This document shows, piece after piece, positions 11,366-23,386 of a stretch of DNA of 64,000 bases. Under the pieces are notes generated by a model. The model made no database searches and was not told the origin of the DNA. It saw only the letters and a list, made by a program, of their open reading frames with translations. The stretch lies in contig JAJNNY010000081.1 in NCBI GenBank assembly GCA_022453515.1, forward strand, positions 62,001 to 126,000, in the 5' to 3' direction. The first letter of the stretch is position 1; the number at the start of each line of letters is the position of its first letter. A program made the position numbers and the translations under genes. The DNA comes from Astrocystis sublimbata. Taxonomy: Eukaryota > Ascomycota > Sordariomycetes > Xylariales > Xylariaceae.

Positions 11366-12175
11366 TCATGCCGGCCCCGTACTAGGTAGATAAGGGAACA
11401 AGAAGGGGAAGAAATGGCTGATGAGTCCCACGACAATCGTCATAGGCGTGCCCCTGGGGAACTTAGCCGCGCCATTAGTGTTGGCGACCCCGATATTTCG
11501 CATGTCGTACCGGCCCTCCTCCTCGTCCGCAGCCTCGATCATAGCCGCCGCAAGATCGAGGTACGAGAGCGGGCGTCCCTCAGGCTCCATGCTCAAGGCA
11601 TGGCCCCGCTGCACGTCCAGCGACAGCGGGCCCGGCTTGACAAAGACTGTCGTCAGCCAGTCCCGTTGCGCGCGCAGCATTCTCTCCGTCACTTCCAGAT
11701 CTGCGTAGACGTTCGAGGCAGAGAGGTGCAGGACCCACCGCAGGAGCCAGGGCGTGCCGCTCGCCAGCTGGTCGTCGAGGAGCGCAGACGAGAGAAGCAC
11801 GAGTCGGGGCAGCGCTTTCGTGGCGTTAGGGGCTTGCGTCTGTGTCTGTGTCTGCCGGAGGCCATCCAGGGCGCGGATCACGCTCGCCGCCGTGTCCTGG
11901 CTGGCGCGCAGGCCCGGGATGTTGTCCGCCGTAGATATGACCAGGAACACGGCGTGGCAGTCGCTGATGCATTTGGTCAGCAGTTCGACGTCCTGGATGC
12001 TGCCCTCAAAGATGGCGACCTGCGAACTGGACTCGATCTCGGGGAGGAGACGCAAGAGCTTCATCCGATTGCGACAGTACGCCCGGATCTGGGCGTTCGG
12101 ACGACATGATAATAGGTTCTTGATCAGAGCGGTACCGCAGTTTCCGGTTGAACCTAGGACGGCGTAATTTTTCAT
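11366..12175 (-). CDS. NmrA-like NAD(P)-binding oxidoreductase, AvfA/AflX/MdpK type
   Basis: Uninterrupted frame; I start at the Met at 12175 ([14 protein letters not shown]) because the Rossmann glycine motif begins six residues later and the upstream open stretch is not protein-like. About 269 residues. It is an atypical SDR/NmrA-like protein lacking the YxxxK site, as in the AvfA/AflX family, whose members assist oxidative ring rearrangement in aflatoxin-type pathways (role not fully settled). A QTQTQTQ run near residue 125 is a small low-complexity insert. A TCCGAA/TTCGG inverted pair at 12364-12376 lies 190 bp upstream of the start. MdpK and AgnL6 are the comparable cluster members. Confidence 0.75.
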   Translation of the reverse strand: MKNYAVLGSTGNCGTALIKNLLSCRPNAQIRAYCRNRMKLLRLLPEIESSSQVAIFEGSIQDVELLTKCISDCHAVFLVISTADNIPGLRASQDTAASVIRALDGLRQTQTQTQAPNATKALPRLVLLSSALLDDQLASGTPWLLRWVLHLSASNVYADLEVTERMLRAQRDWLTTVFVKPGPLSLDVQRGHALSMEPEGRPLSYLDLAAAMIEAADEEEGRYDMRNIGVANTNGAAKFPRGTPMTIVVGLISHFFPFLFPYLPSTGPA

Positions 12176-12725
12176 CGCGAGGGATTGGGTCCTTGTACGG
12201 CAAAGTATCTCGTGGCCAATTTCACGAGCGATGCCTTGAGGATGGATCAGAATTATTGATACGAGATGGCCATTGGAGGTGGAAGCAAGAGACAACGTAT
12301 GTGAACGATCACTTGACACTTAAAGTAACGATTAACTACTTTACACTATATACCTACCAATGCTCCGAATTTTCGGGACTGATTCGGTACATGGTCTGGG
12401 GTTGCCGATGAGTCGCAAATGGAATTCCCGCACTACACGACACCGCCAGTATGGCAAAGTTACATCATGTGAGATGGACTGGAGATTGAACTTTGTCAAA
12501 AAAAGAAAGATTTTTCGAATTACCACCAAGAACATAGCTAGTTATAATTATTCTACTCTCGCGAAGGCGTGCGAGTGATGAAGTGGTGTCTCCCTGAGTG
12601 GTATAGAAGCCAACAAGAATCTTGCTGCAAGATGCAAGTGAGACTATCTATAGAGCACACAAATTTCATTTTTTGCAATGTTATCTAGAGTAGCTATATT
12701 TTGTTGTGTTCACAGCAGAGTGTTA
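12176..12725. promoter_or_regulatory. upstream region of the AvfA-like gene
   Basis: 550 bp between the AvfA-like start and the SnoaL-like stop. The only structured element seen is the TCCGAA-TT-TTCGG pair at 12364-12376, a possible Zn-cluster-type site. The rest is AT-rich without a gene. Confidence 0.35.
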
Positions 12726-13279
12726 CTACAAGGCCCCCTGGCTTCGCAGATATCCTTCGAACTTGGGCCAGAACACTCGGAAGAAGTCCGTGTCTACCAT
12801 TTCCTCGAGTTTGTTTATTTGCCGCCCGTCGTCGGTGAACGTTATGATGACAGAATACTCATTAGTCCACTTGAAATCACCGAAGATGGTGTCGGCGGTT
12901 GAAGTAGCGTAAATGAACGCCTTTCCCCTGGTGCTGTCATGAACGACCTGGTGAAAGTTGACCTAAGTCCGGTGAGTCAGCTCTTGATCTGATTGAGGTA
13001 GATGACAGCCACCTCTAGTTACGAATGGGGTGGTTTGAGTAACTCTGAGATGGATATAATGTAATTAATTACCTCATAGTTCTTCAGCGTTTCCATGAGT
13101 TTCGTCAAACGGGCTAATGCTTGGCCCCTGGGTTGAGGTGGAACGCGTAGGTTGAAAGGCAACATCTGTTGCTGAAAGTCTTCAGACCATTGCTCGGTCC
13201 ATGACTGTGGCGTGAACTGTTTCCACCCTGCCAGGAACTGTTCAAGTGTAGCGGCTTGGATTTGGGCGGTATCAGGCAT
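12726..13279 (-). CDS. SnoaL/NTF2-fold small protein
   Basis: Two exons, 13279-13073 and 12962-12726, separated by a phase-0 110-bp intron (GTAATT...CTTAG), give 147 residues. The second half (TWO beta-rich stretches ending FFRVFWPKFEGYL) and the overall length fit the SnoaL-like/NTF2 fold seen in small proteins of fungal xanthone and anthraquinone clusters. Some of these catalyse cyclisations or stabilise reactive intermediates. No unambiguous catalytic residue can be named. Sequence similarity to the dehydratase at 8443 is not apparent, although both have this fold and their upstream regions share blocks. Start is the first Met of the frame, followed directly by a plausible helix. Confidence 0.65.
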
Positions 13280-14161
13280 GCTGTGCAGTGTTGGGCTCTG
13301 ATAGGGACAACTGTTCCGACGAAAACCTTGGAGAAAACCCCTCTACTCACTCTCTATGTAAGATGTTATGACGTTTTCGGATTATATCTGAGACCAAGCA
13401 TGTTTCCCGATAATCACTTGAAGTCCTGAGAATTCCTAGACAGCAACACGGTATATTCAGAACCAAACCTTGTCAAAAGTTTCGATAGAAGCCGAATCCG
13501 ATTCGCGCAAGCTATGCGAGCGCCTATAGTCCGAGACCTAGTGGTCCTAGTCGGACAACATTCGGACTCCGTTGCTACCATGGATCAATGATGCGATAAC
13601 TTCCCGCATTCCCGTTGCTTGGCCATCTGATGTAAGATCTGTTCCACGGATCTAGGCATCTAGGTAGAAGATGACAACTGCCTGCTGACACATGAATGAT
13701 TCACCATTCTCGGATCCTATTGAGGAGGGCTGATTGGAGTAGGGTCTACGAGGGTTAAGGATGACAAGGATCCAGTGGCTTTGCCAGTTATGGCTTCGTA
13801 GTTGGTTCTTGGGAGTTCTAGGCGAGCATGGGACCCTCATTATCCTTGCTCGACTACCTCACAGAGGATGCTAGCCAAAAAGGATCAAGCGCTCCCCCAA
13901 TGCCGAGAATGCATGCAGTACAGACAATACCTTAGTGTATGGTGTATCCACACCAGCTATGTTTAGCTCGTTCCACTCGTGCATTACGTTACGTATGAGC
14001 CTATGAGGACGCGAGCCTATTCGCCTGCGGCAGAGGACTTTTTTTACTGCAGCCCCCGCATGTGCGATATCCTCATATACAAACAAACACGTGAAGCGGG
14101 GGGAAACAAATGACATGCTTGCTTATTTCTGTGTGGAATTCTATACTGGGCAATCATTCGC
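13280..14161. promoter_or_regulatory. upstream region of the SnoaL-like gene
   Basis: TCGGACAA at 13551-13558, TTCGGAC at 13561-13567 (as TCGGACTCCG) and two blocks shared with the 9231-9711 promoter: ATGTTTCCCGAT at 13400-13411 and CCATGGATCAATGATGC at 13578-13594. The remaining 13650-14161 is 3' spacer of the methyltransferase with no gene. Confidence 0.5.
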
Positions 14162-15085
14162 TCAACGCCGAGTTGCAAGAATGACGGTAGCTGGCCAGTA
14201 ACCTTGGACGACTTTTCCATCTCCCATGATTTCCTCCAGCTCTCCAAACAGGGTTGCGAAAGCAGATGGGTCCTCGGAGACAAAAGGAAACGAATTGATG
14301 TGCTCCTTGACCCCTTCTAAGTCTGCAGTGAAGCTCCATCCCTCCTCGTCTTCGTAGATCTCAACATCGTTCGGGCCCACATAGTCGGGCTCGGCATTCA
14401 TGTGTTGCTCTTCTGGTGGAATCAGGGCAGGGATGCCTCCCTGGTCCATGTTTAGATGAAAGCGCGTGGCACCAGGGGTGAAGAGATCTGGATCCAGGGG
14501 TGCCACATTATAGTGATCCGCAGTCCGTGCTAGGATGCCCAGGGTTTGCTCACGCGTTTCGGTCTTGCGCAACAGTAGACGCCCACCCTGATGATTGATC
14601 CTCGTCCAGATGTCTTGGACTTTGTCGTCGACAAAACGAGCAGCTCCAAATGCGCTACAGACAAAGGTCCCACCCGGTTTCAGCTGCCTAGCGACCGCTG
14701 CCATGGCCGCTTTTTGGTCGCAAAAGTGCATCACATTCGTGGCGAAAACCATGTCGACGCTGGCCGGCTCGATATCGTCCGCATCTTCCATCTTGGCGAC
14801 TCGATAGGTAAAGCCATCCGTTCCGAGACGGCTTTCGGCCAAGACTACATTCTTGGCAACAACATCAGAGACGACAACGTGAGAAAACCGAGTTCTTAGC
14901 TTTTGGGCGTATGGGCCGTTTCCAGCGCCGACGTCATGCACAGTGCCGAAACCAACGCTGCCATGAGTCTGGTGATAGGTAAAGATGCGATCGAAGAATG
15001 CCTGGGGTGGGCTAGGTCGGCCCTTGAGGTAGTTATTCCAAAACTCATTGCTTTGCGCGAAGAATTCCTGTCCGTTGAGGCCCAT
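14162..15085 (-). CDS. class I SAM-dependent methyltransferase
   Basis: Intronless, 307 residues from the Met at 15085 (the upstream Met at 15109 adds eight residues and is less likely). SAM-binding motif I is DVGAGNG at about residues 51-57, followed by VVVSDVV (acidic strand-2 end), ATNVMHF (motif near strand 4) and LKPGGTF (post-motif III). It resembles the UbiE/Tam-like small-molecule methyltransferases rather than the larger winged-helix O-methyltransferases of aflatoxin. Substrate cannot be read; in seco-anthraquinone clusters such enzymes commonly methylate the carboxylate or a phenol of the benzophenone/xanthone. It lies between the SnoaL-like gene and the regulator genes, in the same orientation. 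Confidence 0.8.
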   Translation of the reverse strand: MGLNGQEFFAQSNEFWNNYLKGRPSPPQAFFDRIFTYHQTHGSVGFGTVHDVGAGNGPYAQKLRTRFSHVVVSDVVAKNVVLAESRLGTDGFTYRVAKMEDADDIEPASVDMVFATNVMHFCDQKAAMAAVARQLKPGGTFVCSAFGAARFVDDKVQDIWTRINHQGGRLLLRKTETREQTLGILARTADHYNVAPLDPDLFTPGATRFHLNMDQGGIPALIPPEEQHMNAEPDYVGPNDVEIYEDEEGWSFTADLEGVKEHINSFPFVSEDPSAFATLFGELEEIMGDGKVVQGYWPATVILATRR

Positions 15086-15369
15086 TTTGAGTGAAAACAC
15101 GTGGTGCAAGTTGAAAGCTTACGAGAAAACTAAAGCTCACGAAGAAAAAGCCACCAAGCACCTGGGGTACGACAAGTTCTATAGATAACTCATTGACTTG
15201 CTAGAACGTAGACGACTGCACAGCTAGCATACCGACCTCTAATCGGTTGTTCGCTGACATTGGTATCAACCGGGTCGCGTTTCCTCGGAATGTAATCGTG
15301 CTTACAAAGTCAAATACATGAGTCAACGTTTTATTTGAATTAGCAGAATGCGTCTATTGCTAAGGTGGC

Positions 15370-16877
15370 TCAAAACTGAATGTTGACGTGTTCCTCCTGC
15401 CACTTCACGATCAGAGCGGTTACGGCGTTGTTGCTTGACAACAACTTCCTAGAGACAACTAATCTTCCCGAGCCGTCCTTAACGGTGTCAATAAGATCCA
15501 AGACCTCTGTCAGTTCCAATTCTCTCTCATTGGCTAGTTGAAGGTAGGTAAGATCACGCGATCGAGCGACAGCTTCAGCCACAAGGTTGCATTCATCCCC
15601 CGATTTCGGTAGAAGATGTGCGGTGGGGATAAGCATCACGCTGTTATTCGCTCGTAGAATGCCACAGTGGGCTTGTAACTCGGAACAAATCGTCTCGGGA
15701 GAGGAAGACGGTATGTGGAAGATGTAGACGCCCGCATCGGTGACTGTCTGCCTGGTTCCGAGGGCTCGGGGCAAAACTTTGAGATTAGGGGGTAACATAA
15801 CCGACTCAAAATCAGGGGTCTCGGCCACTAAGAAAGGTGGGGGGTCCAGAGTCTGCACAACGAACTGAAGAGATGGATATGTATTCGCAAGCTTCTGAGC
15901 TGTTGTCTTGGTCTGGGCCCCCACCTTGGTGCAGTCTGTCAGCACTAGCTCCTTTAATCATAGTAGAAATAAGCGTGGAACGGGTAGGACTACGTGAACG
16001 TATGTACCTCTACAACGCGGGGGTTGCGTAGCTTAGACCAGTTCAGTTGTGTAAGAGTGTCAGACAACGCGTCGTTCACACGGAGCCCGGCGGCATGGAG
16101 CAGATAAGCGCGGTATTGGCGACTGAGTCTCGGCACTTTCTCACACGCCACACGGAACGGGTCCGTCGTTGCCACCGCCAGGTTATACGCGGTCTGACCC
16201 GCACGACTGGGGTCGTTCACGCTAAGGGCCTCCATCTTTAAGGCAGCAGGGGCCGCCGATTCAGCCACAAATATTGTCGCGTCCAGTAGCGAGGGGTTAT
16301 CAAAGAAGGCGTTTGACAATAACGTATCTGAACAGGTAAGCCCATAGTCCAAGCATTGCAGGGTATCAGAAGTCCTACGACCAACGGAGCCATGCGGTTC
16401 TTCTCGCAGGAATCCTGCAGTGGCTGTCATCCGGATCACCCGGCGAAGCTGGCTCTCGGGAACGTGAGCCAAGTCTGCCACATCCTTTATGGGAACGGTA
16501 TCTGCATGAGGTATGCATGCCAGGATCTGGGTCTTCCCCAGCCATCGCAAACACGCAAGCATCTGATTCTGCTAAAGATTCAACGACAAATGCCGTAAGC
16601 CGAGGGGAGGACATGTAGGTACCTGTGTACTGAGGTGCTCTAGAAAGTCTGTTGGCCCATAGACCAAGATTTGGATCTTGGCAACCATCGACAGAATATT
16701 GCTGCGAGCCTGGTCTATCTCCACTGTGCTCTGAGAACCAGTGAGAGAGCTGGGTCCATGACCATCGCTTTCCCGTATGTGACGGGACACGTGCTGAACA
16801 GCTGTGACTAGCGCAGATGCGGATGATTCCAGCTGAGCTAGAATGTCCATGGCAGTATTACTTATTTGAGACGTCAT
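15370..16877 (-). CDS. AflS/AflJ-like pathway co-activator
   Basis: Exons 16877-16623, 16568-16008 and 15948-15370, all phase 0, give about 464 residues. It is an O-methyltransferase-like protein: NQMLACLRWLGKTQILACIP and a winged-helix-type segment VPIKDVADLAHVPESQ follow the first intron, but the SAM glycine motif is not visible, as in AflS (AflJ, MdpA). In the aflatoxin pathway AflS binds AflR and boosts transcription. The adjacent divergent aflR-like gene (17894) is exactly the expected arrangement. The third exon begins at an acceptor within GGAGCTAG; the neighbouring AG would put a stop in frame. Confidence 0.8.
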
Positions 16878-17893
16878 TCATGTAGGGACATGAGCCTTTG
16901 CAAAGAACGAGGACTGGGTCTACAAGGATTACTGCCAAAATAGTACCGCGTAGGCGGCAAGTAGCCACTTATATATATCTATTCCAACGCCTTCAAGTAC
17001 CCGCAATCAATGTTACGCCAAATTGTCCAGTTGAGATCATACAGCTTGTACAAGGCTTGCGGTTCGGGAAAGCCTGCCTATGTGAATGCATAATTTCTAG
17101 TTCAGAATGTAATCGCTTACATAGGATCCCCCAGGGTCTTGCAGTTGTAAGAATACTTATGAAGGATGTATCAACAATTTCACTTTAGAGGATTCAACAG
17201 ATACCAGGCGATTTTAGATTCGACTCTTTCGTGAACCCTTAGATGCTTAAAGCCTTCCTTAACGACCCTTAAACCTATTTGGTTTTGCTAATCCTCTTTC
17301 ATTTCAGCCTAGGTATATAATAATTAGTAATATGATCTATTGGATTGCCAGGTGAAGCGATGGGCTAGGCGTTCGAACCTGTCCCACTGGCGCTACTCAT
17401 CGTTTCATATCACTCCTTGAAAGGAAGTGGTGGTCTTCCTTCAAACTCCCAAGTCTCACATCAGCTACTGAGCGTGCAAGATAAGCAATCAAAGTGGCGG
17501 TGAGGAATTCGAAGACGCCTGATAGGCCGAACTGGTGTTAGTCCACGCCACATGCGCTTATCACTCATCCGCCTTCTCATATCGTATAGGTCTAAGCTGA
17601 CGACATTAGGTGTGGAATCTGGAGAAAGAGGCTCTAACACGCAATTCCACTCAATGTGAGTCTATACGGGGTTGAGTGAGACGAGCATGGAATTGAAATA
17701 TCCTGGTGGGATCTAATAAGACGATGAATGGAGTGCGTAGACAAAAGGGCGCAACTTGGAAAATGCCCCGACGGCGTGATTATAACGATCGTTCCATGTG
17801 ACTTATTATCCCTTGCCAATCAATCCGTTAACGTACGGATCTGAGTACAGTTCATTATACTTTTCAAAAACGTCAGCCAAATCAACCCTACTC
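16878..17893. promoter_or_regulatory. divergent promoter between AflS-like and AflR-like genes
   Basis: About 1 kb. A TATATATAT stretch lies near 16971, about 95 bp upstream of the AflS-like start. No gene recognised. A tRNA-like T-loop at 17371 was examined and rejected. Confidence 0.45.
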
Positions 17894-19336
17894 ATGGCTG
17901 ACGAAAGAAGCGCCAAGTCAAGGCCATCGCCCACCTATGCTTCATCCTCATCGGGTCTGAAGCTACGAGGCAGCTGTCGAGAGTGTGCCGTATCCAAAGT
18001 CAAGTGCCATAAAGAGAAGCCAATATGCTCACGGTGCGCCAAGCGTAATACCAGCGTATGCGAGTTCTCTCCCTCATTTTTTGCAGCGCGATTTAAAAAT
18101 CCATCTGTTCGTGCCTAATTCACGGTTTTGCAGTGTGAATACTTCGCCGCCAAACGTCCGGGCCGAGCCCGACGCCCCAAGGACCAAGAGACTACAAACA
18201 ATGATAACGCCGATTGTATTGTTGTGCCACCGGCGGCGTTGAAGATACCAGCCGACCTAGGGGCATCGGATATTGCATCGATGGTCGACAATTCACTCAA
18301 AGATATTGTATATCTCAACCCTTTTGGCCTAAGTCCGGAATCTATCGGGCCGGATCAGGGGTCTGGTGTCGGAACCTTCGAATCTTCCGATTTTTTCTCT
18401 GGCCTATCGACGGATTTTCAGGAGTCTCCATTCCCTGACCTTGGAGGCATTCAAAGCGATTTCGATGAATTTCTTAGCTCAGAGTTCTCCGAGGTCAATG
18501 CTCTGGCAGCATGTGATTTCAGCCCGGAAACCGGTGGCATGGCGATACTTCCCGCATACGATCAGATAAACTGCCACCCAGCATCAAAAGCACCAGTACT
18601 GACGCCGTCCCCAACCATCTCCTCAAATAGTCGGACGCAAGCGATGATTGACACAGAAATGAGCGACGCAAAGGATCCCACATGCTGCTGTCTATCTAAG
18701 CTACTTGGTGCTTTGGAGAAACTTCTGAGGGATAGGTCAAGATCTCGTAGACTATCGAAGAATGTTGACGATCTAACGACATCAACTCGAAACTGTTTAG
18801 GAGGCAGCACCAAGACTCAGCTTGTGGTAGTTGATAATCAGCAGGTGATCAACTCCTTGAGGAGTGTACTACAATGTCCCTGTGAAAAGGATGACTACAT
18901 GCTGACCCTGTTGGCTATGATTGTGACGAAGCTATTGAGCCGCTACTCGGAAGTGGTACCTGGAGTGCTCCGAAACGAAGGAGCGAGCAAGGCCAGATCT
19001 TCGCTATTGGCCTCAAAACCGGTCCTACCCCAACAGCCTGGTCACGGCTCTGTTGGACACGGAGGTGTCGAGAGGCTGGCGGCTCAGAAGATCCTGAGTG
19101 AGCTGCATCGTGTACAGCGATTGATAAACGAGCTCTGCCCCCAGCTACTGACCCAGAAGGAGTTTGCAGGTGCAGGAGACAGTCGCCACTGCCAGGTGCT
19201 GCGACCACTTATCTCGCAAAATGGGACTTTAGAGCGGCCGTTTTCCGCAGTTACTTTGGACGGGATAGGAAAGGATATGCGTTCGGGACTTAGCGCTCTC
19301 TCTAAGGGACTCATTGGTATGCTTCAAGAGACATAG
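17894..19336 (+). CDS. AflR-like Zn2Cys6 transcription factor
   Basis: Exons 17894-18055 and 18134-19336 (78-bp phase-0 intron, GTATGC...TTGCAG) give 454 residues. The binuclear zinc cluster is C28-x2-C31-x6-C38-x6-C45-x2-C48-x6-C55; the sixth Cys is supplied by exon 2 (CEYFAAKRPGRARRP), which also brings the basic linker typical of AflR. Reading through the intron would give a different sixth Cys and then a stop. The C-terminal half has the AflR-type domain (CCCLSKLLGALEKLL, then QPGHG...LHRVQRLINELC). It is the likely pathway activator (MdpE, GedR type), working with the divergent AflS-like protein. Known AflR sites read TCGN5CGR; one exact match lies at 35545-35555. Confidence 0.88.
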
Positions 19337-19993
19337 AGTTAGAATTCTAAAGAACAGGTTGGCGTATGCGCCGCACAAACCGCAGTGAAATGGAGGTCGA
19401 GAACTAGCACCCATATATCAGAAGCAAATAGACATTGCCATGGCACCATGACCTTGATTGAACATGTGATACACAACCATTGCATAATGTATACACAACG
19501 ACTGAGAAAATATAGTCACTTGTCTAGGCTGCCCAAATCAACGTGCAATAGACCAGGCAGGCGCTTACCGAAGATTCGTCAATTCCACCGATTGAGTTTG
19601 CTCTCACGCCTAGTCCTAGGAAATATAACAAGCCGTAGTAAGCAATTTGATATCCCATCTCGGCGCTAAATGTACATGACTTATTTCCGTGGTTTGCGAC
19701 AGCTTCTTTAGCTACAAATGTTGAGTTGTTAGGGGCAGAGAGGCGTACTCATCTAAAGTGAAGTAATTTTGTAGTTGTGTACTGGATTAGGACGAGTTGC
19801 ATGCGACCTGGCATGTATTGCATGTTTGCTAACAACTAAAAATGACCTTTAGTTAATCTCTCATATATTGGGTTGGTTATCGTTGCGATAAGATAATAAG
19901 TATTATTATGCTCGAAGTTTGAAATTTCAGATTAACCGTACTGGCAACGCATGTTGGAGGGCCAGGAAACTTGCTAGCTAGATGCGTGCTTGA
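19337..19993. other. convergent 3' spacer
   Basis: Between the stops of the aflR-like gene (+) and the MDR gene (-). No gene recognised. Confidence 0.5.
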
Positions 19994-21170
19994 CTAAGAT
20001 TTGTAAGTTACGTTTCCTTTGCTGAAGTCTGTCTCTTCAATCCTGAAGATATATTTAAAGCCACTGGCCTTTCCATCGCGTAGATTTCTCAGCCCCGTCA
20101 AGACTCCGCCAAGACCACCAGGTACAACCTGGTGAGGGTGCCCCTTGAACCTCTCATTCTCAAGAACTTTGCCAAAATAGCGTAACCAGAGATACGCAAA
20201 GTCCTTATGTGTCGACAAGACTTGAGGCGCGGCAGTGTTGATCGAAGTAACTCCGGGCGGGTACTTGAAGTTTTCCGGGTCTTTAGCAAACATCTGAGGG
20301 GGTAGCATAGTGCTGATGGATCCATTTGGGTCAATCAACCGAAGGCCCGCCTCAAGGGATCCCTCCTCGCTGACAGCATCGAAAATATAGGGAATCTTTC
20401 TACCCAATCCTTCCTTTTTCAGAATTCCCTCGACTGCCTCGACGATAGCATCTTCACCGTTGCGGTAGTCAATGACATAATCGACCAAAGTGTTAGCGAA
20501 GTCGGCCGCTCGCCCTGCGACGCCAATGATGAGCTGGAACCCCGAGAGCCGTGCCAACTTGGCTGCGAATGCGCCGACAGAAGTTGTTACGCCGTAGATC
20601 AGAAAAGGTACCCTTCTCCACTCGTCCCTGGTGCTTTGGGATGCCCACGGTGGGGGGAACTGTAGATCGCTGAAAAGGGCCAGTGCAGTAGTCAGACCTG
20701 CAGTTGGGATAGTAGCAGCCTCTTCAAAGGACACATGGTGGGGGACGTGAAAGGTCAAATAGTCTGCGGCAACAGTGTATTCGGCGAAGCCTCCGTTTTC
20801 ATTTCCAGGTTCGTGCATGGCGGCCACTCGGTCACCTGGCTTGAACTCGTGAACATTCTCGCCAACCGAATGGACGATACCGGCAACATCATCGCCACTG
20901 TTGTGGGCAGACGAGTTATGTGGTACCTGAGCTGCTACCTCTGCAGGAATTTTGCCGGTTGCAATCCATTCGTCCCTATTGTTATCTTAGTATTACGTAG
21001 TTGCAATCTGAGTCTGCTTGAATGTACCACATATAGAATTTCCAGTCCTTAGGGTTGGTCCCAGCGACAGAGACCTTGATAACCACCTCCTTGGGCCCGG
21101 GGGTGGGAATAGGGGTCTCGACAATCTCCACCGCCTCTAAACGAGGATAAACAATTGCTTGCTTTGGCAT
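19994..21170 (-). CDS. MDR-family oxidoreductase (quinone/enoyl reductase type)
   Basis: Exons 21170-21028 and 20975-19994, joined across a 52-bp phase-2 intron (GTACAT...CAATAG with a TACTAAG branch-like sequence), give 374 residues. N-terminal GroES-like domain (GTNPKDWK, then NSGDDVAG and FKPGDRVA) and a Rossmann domain with GVTTSVGAFAAKLA. The zinc-liganding GHE and four-Cys loop of alcohol dehydrogenases are absent, so it is of the zinc-independent TOXD/LovC-like class. It probably uses NADPH to reduce an enone or a quinone. Its role in this cluster is not known. An alternative donor (GTGGTA) two bases earlier would change one residue. Confidence 0.78.
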
Positions 21171-23386
21171 TTTGACAAGAAATAGTTCGTCTGTTTGTTG
21201 CTCGTTACTGGGCATACACTTCGTACATTATCACCGTTATCGTCGTGGTACTTATATCTCCTTTCAAGTCCATCTAAGGCAACATAAAGGGTCCAACACT
21301 GACTAGCCAATGCACAAAAGTCGGTCGAATTCTTTAATGCCGAATTCCGTAAGAATTTCAATCTGTGCTTAGCAATTGGACCGAAGTGCTGGCCCGAGCC
21401 CCGGATGCGAGTCTTACGCGCCCACAGTTTGTCCTACCCCTATTCAGCCGAGACCCACCAATCGACTGTATCATTCTCGTCCGCAACAACGAGATACATT
21501 ACAGATCATGTACAATGACGCAATTTCTGTTGCTTGTATAGAGAGAAGTCAGTCGCTCATTTCAAGGAATATTTCCAAGAATGATCTTCTTTCCCAACCT
21601 GTTCCCCCTTAAGACTGAGCGGATCCTACCATGTTTCACACCGACAAGAGTTGGGATGAGGGCTTGCGTGCATTGGAGAATATTGGAATGCGTGAACATT
21701 CACTCATCTGCAGCCTGTGTCAACGCAATTCCTGCACTGCCTTCTCACAACATATAGCTACCACCCTTGTTAGCTCGCCTTTCCTCAAAAATGAGACGCA
21801 TATGGGAAACACTCAAGCCAGTGAATGAATTATAGATGATTAGGGAATATAACGCTCGAGACAAACCCGGTTTCGTATCTATTAACCCTATAATAAGTAC
21901 AGATCTCCTATCTGTAGCAGAGACAATATGCGATTGAATGAATCTATTAAATGGGCTAGCGCTAGAGTGACAAAGTCAAGTCAAGTCGGCTCGTAGCCAT
22001 GTAGTCACAGTAATCGTTTAAGGTAAGGTGCTAATTGTATCGGCTTCCGGGCCCTCCTATAAAGCTGGAAGACGCCTAGCTCATATATAGCGAATTCTAC
22101 TCCTATAGTTGGCCCTTGCTGGGGTAGGTCCTAGCTGAGAGGCTTTGGCACCTGACAGAATCTTACAACATGCTCGTGCCTACCTCTACCAATCTCACCC
22201 TATGCTACTCTACAGTGGCCCTGCTTACTCTAGATACATTGGCTCCTAAGAGCTTCCTCTCCGTTGATACCGCTAGTGGGCCTCACTACTACGATAAGGC
22301 AAAGGGCTAGCCCTCTTCCATTTTCTACCATCCCCCTCTCCCTTTACTTTCCCTTTCCTCCTTCTTTTCTTCTTCTCTTTCTTTCTTCCTTTCGTGCTCA
22401 ATGGGAGTTCAACAACTTTGAAATGGTGGGTGTTAATCCTAGCTAAAGTAGTCCATACGGGTGTTGGCTTACTCATCCTTCTTGGGTGACATACCTATAG
22501 CAGCTCTTTTACGCGTGTCTGTGTCTAAAAATACCAAATTGGCATCCTCGGCAAAATTCCAAATCCCATGGTCACTTCCGTGTCTTCTTTCGGTGATGCA
22601 TTATCAGCCACGTGTGACTACACATTCCTCCAAGCCCTCTTTTTGTTCAGCCGCACACTTTTAACCTTACCAAATAGCAAGCTTAGCTCAATGGTCTTTA
22701 CTCACCACGGTACGTGCACCATACCACAAGGCTAACGGTCACTTGATCGTTTGTATCTATTATTGGATATCGGAATGTAAGAGAATAGTTCATACTACGG
22801 TATGTTCCCAGTGCCCTTTTCACTACCAATTCGACTTATCGCAAACTCAATAGTAACACAACTGTGGCGTATCTAGATATCGGTCATGCCGGACGAGCCA
22901 ACTACGCACTTTGACTTGGTGTAGTCTGATGGAAGGATTCAAGCCATGCGGCTGGGTGCTTGATTCCTTCAACTTATCGTGAGTGCTCCCATCCGGGGAT
23001 CCTACGAGAGCTGTAGAAGAGGTTCTAGCCCTTAGAGTCATCAGTCAAGCTCGAATTCATAGCCATTTGGGGCGAAGCTATCGTGGCAAGCCATTGTATC
23101 CGTGTCGCTGCGCCTTCGAAGGCAGCTAAATGCTATTTCGAGATACAAGTTCTAGTTATATATAAACGCTTCAATGCCCTGTGTCGATGATGAATCAATT
23201 TATTATGTCCATGCACAATCTACAGTGCTGAATCGACTTGTAGCGTATCAAGCATTCTTCCGACGCTGCAAAGGCTTCTTATTATTCACGATCTTTCTTT
23301 TCAGAGAGCTAGAAGGATATTGGTTGATCTGTTTCGTTTCATCCCCTTATCAAATCACTAGTTAGCCAGATTGGCCCATCGAAACA
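21171..23386. other. 2.2-kb gene-poor region
   Basis: No convincing gene. It contains the MDR promoter on the left, a pyrimidine-rich tract at about 22305-22396 and, at 23159-23166, TATATAAA 221 bp before the GMC start. The 22050-22700 part has short low-complexity runs and may be a decayed repeat. Confidence 0.45.

Noticed and set aside
17345..17395. tRNA-like T-loop TTCGAAC with flanking GCCAG/CTGGC
   Set aside because: No 5-bp T stem, D arm or anticodon arm could be formed around it on either strand.
22305..22396. Pyrimidine-rich tract as an LTR or coding region
   Set aside because: No matching repeat, primer-binding site or protein frame. Left as low-complexity spacer.
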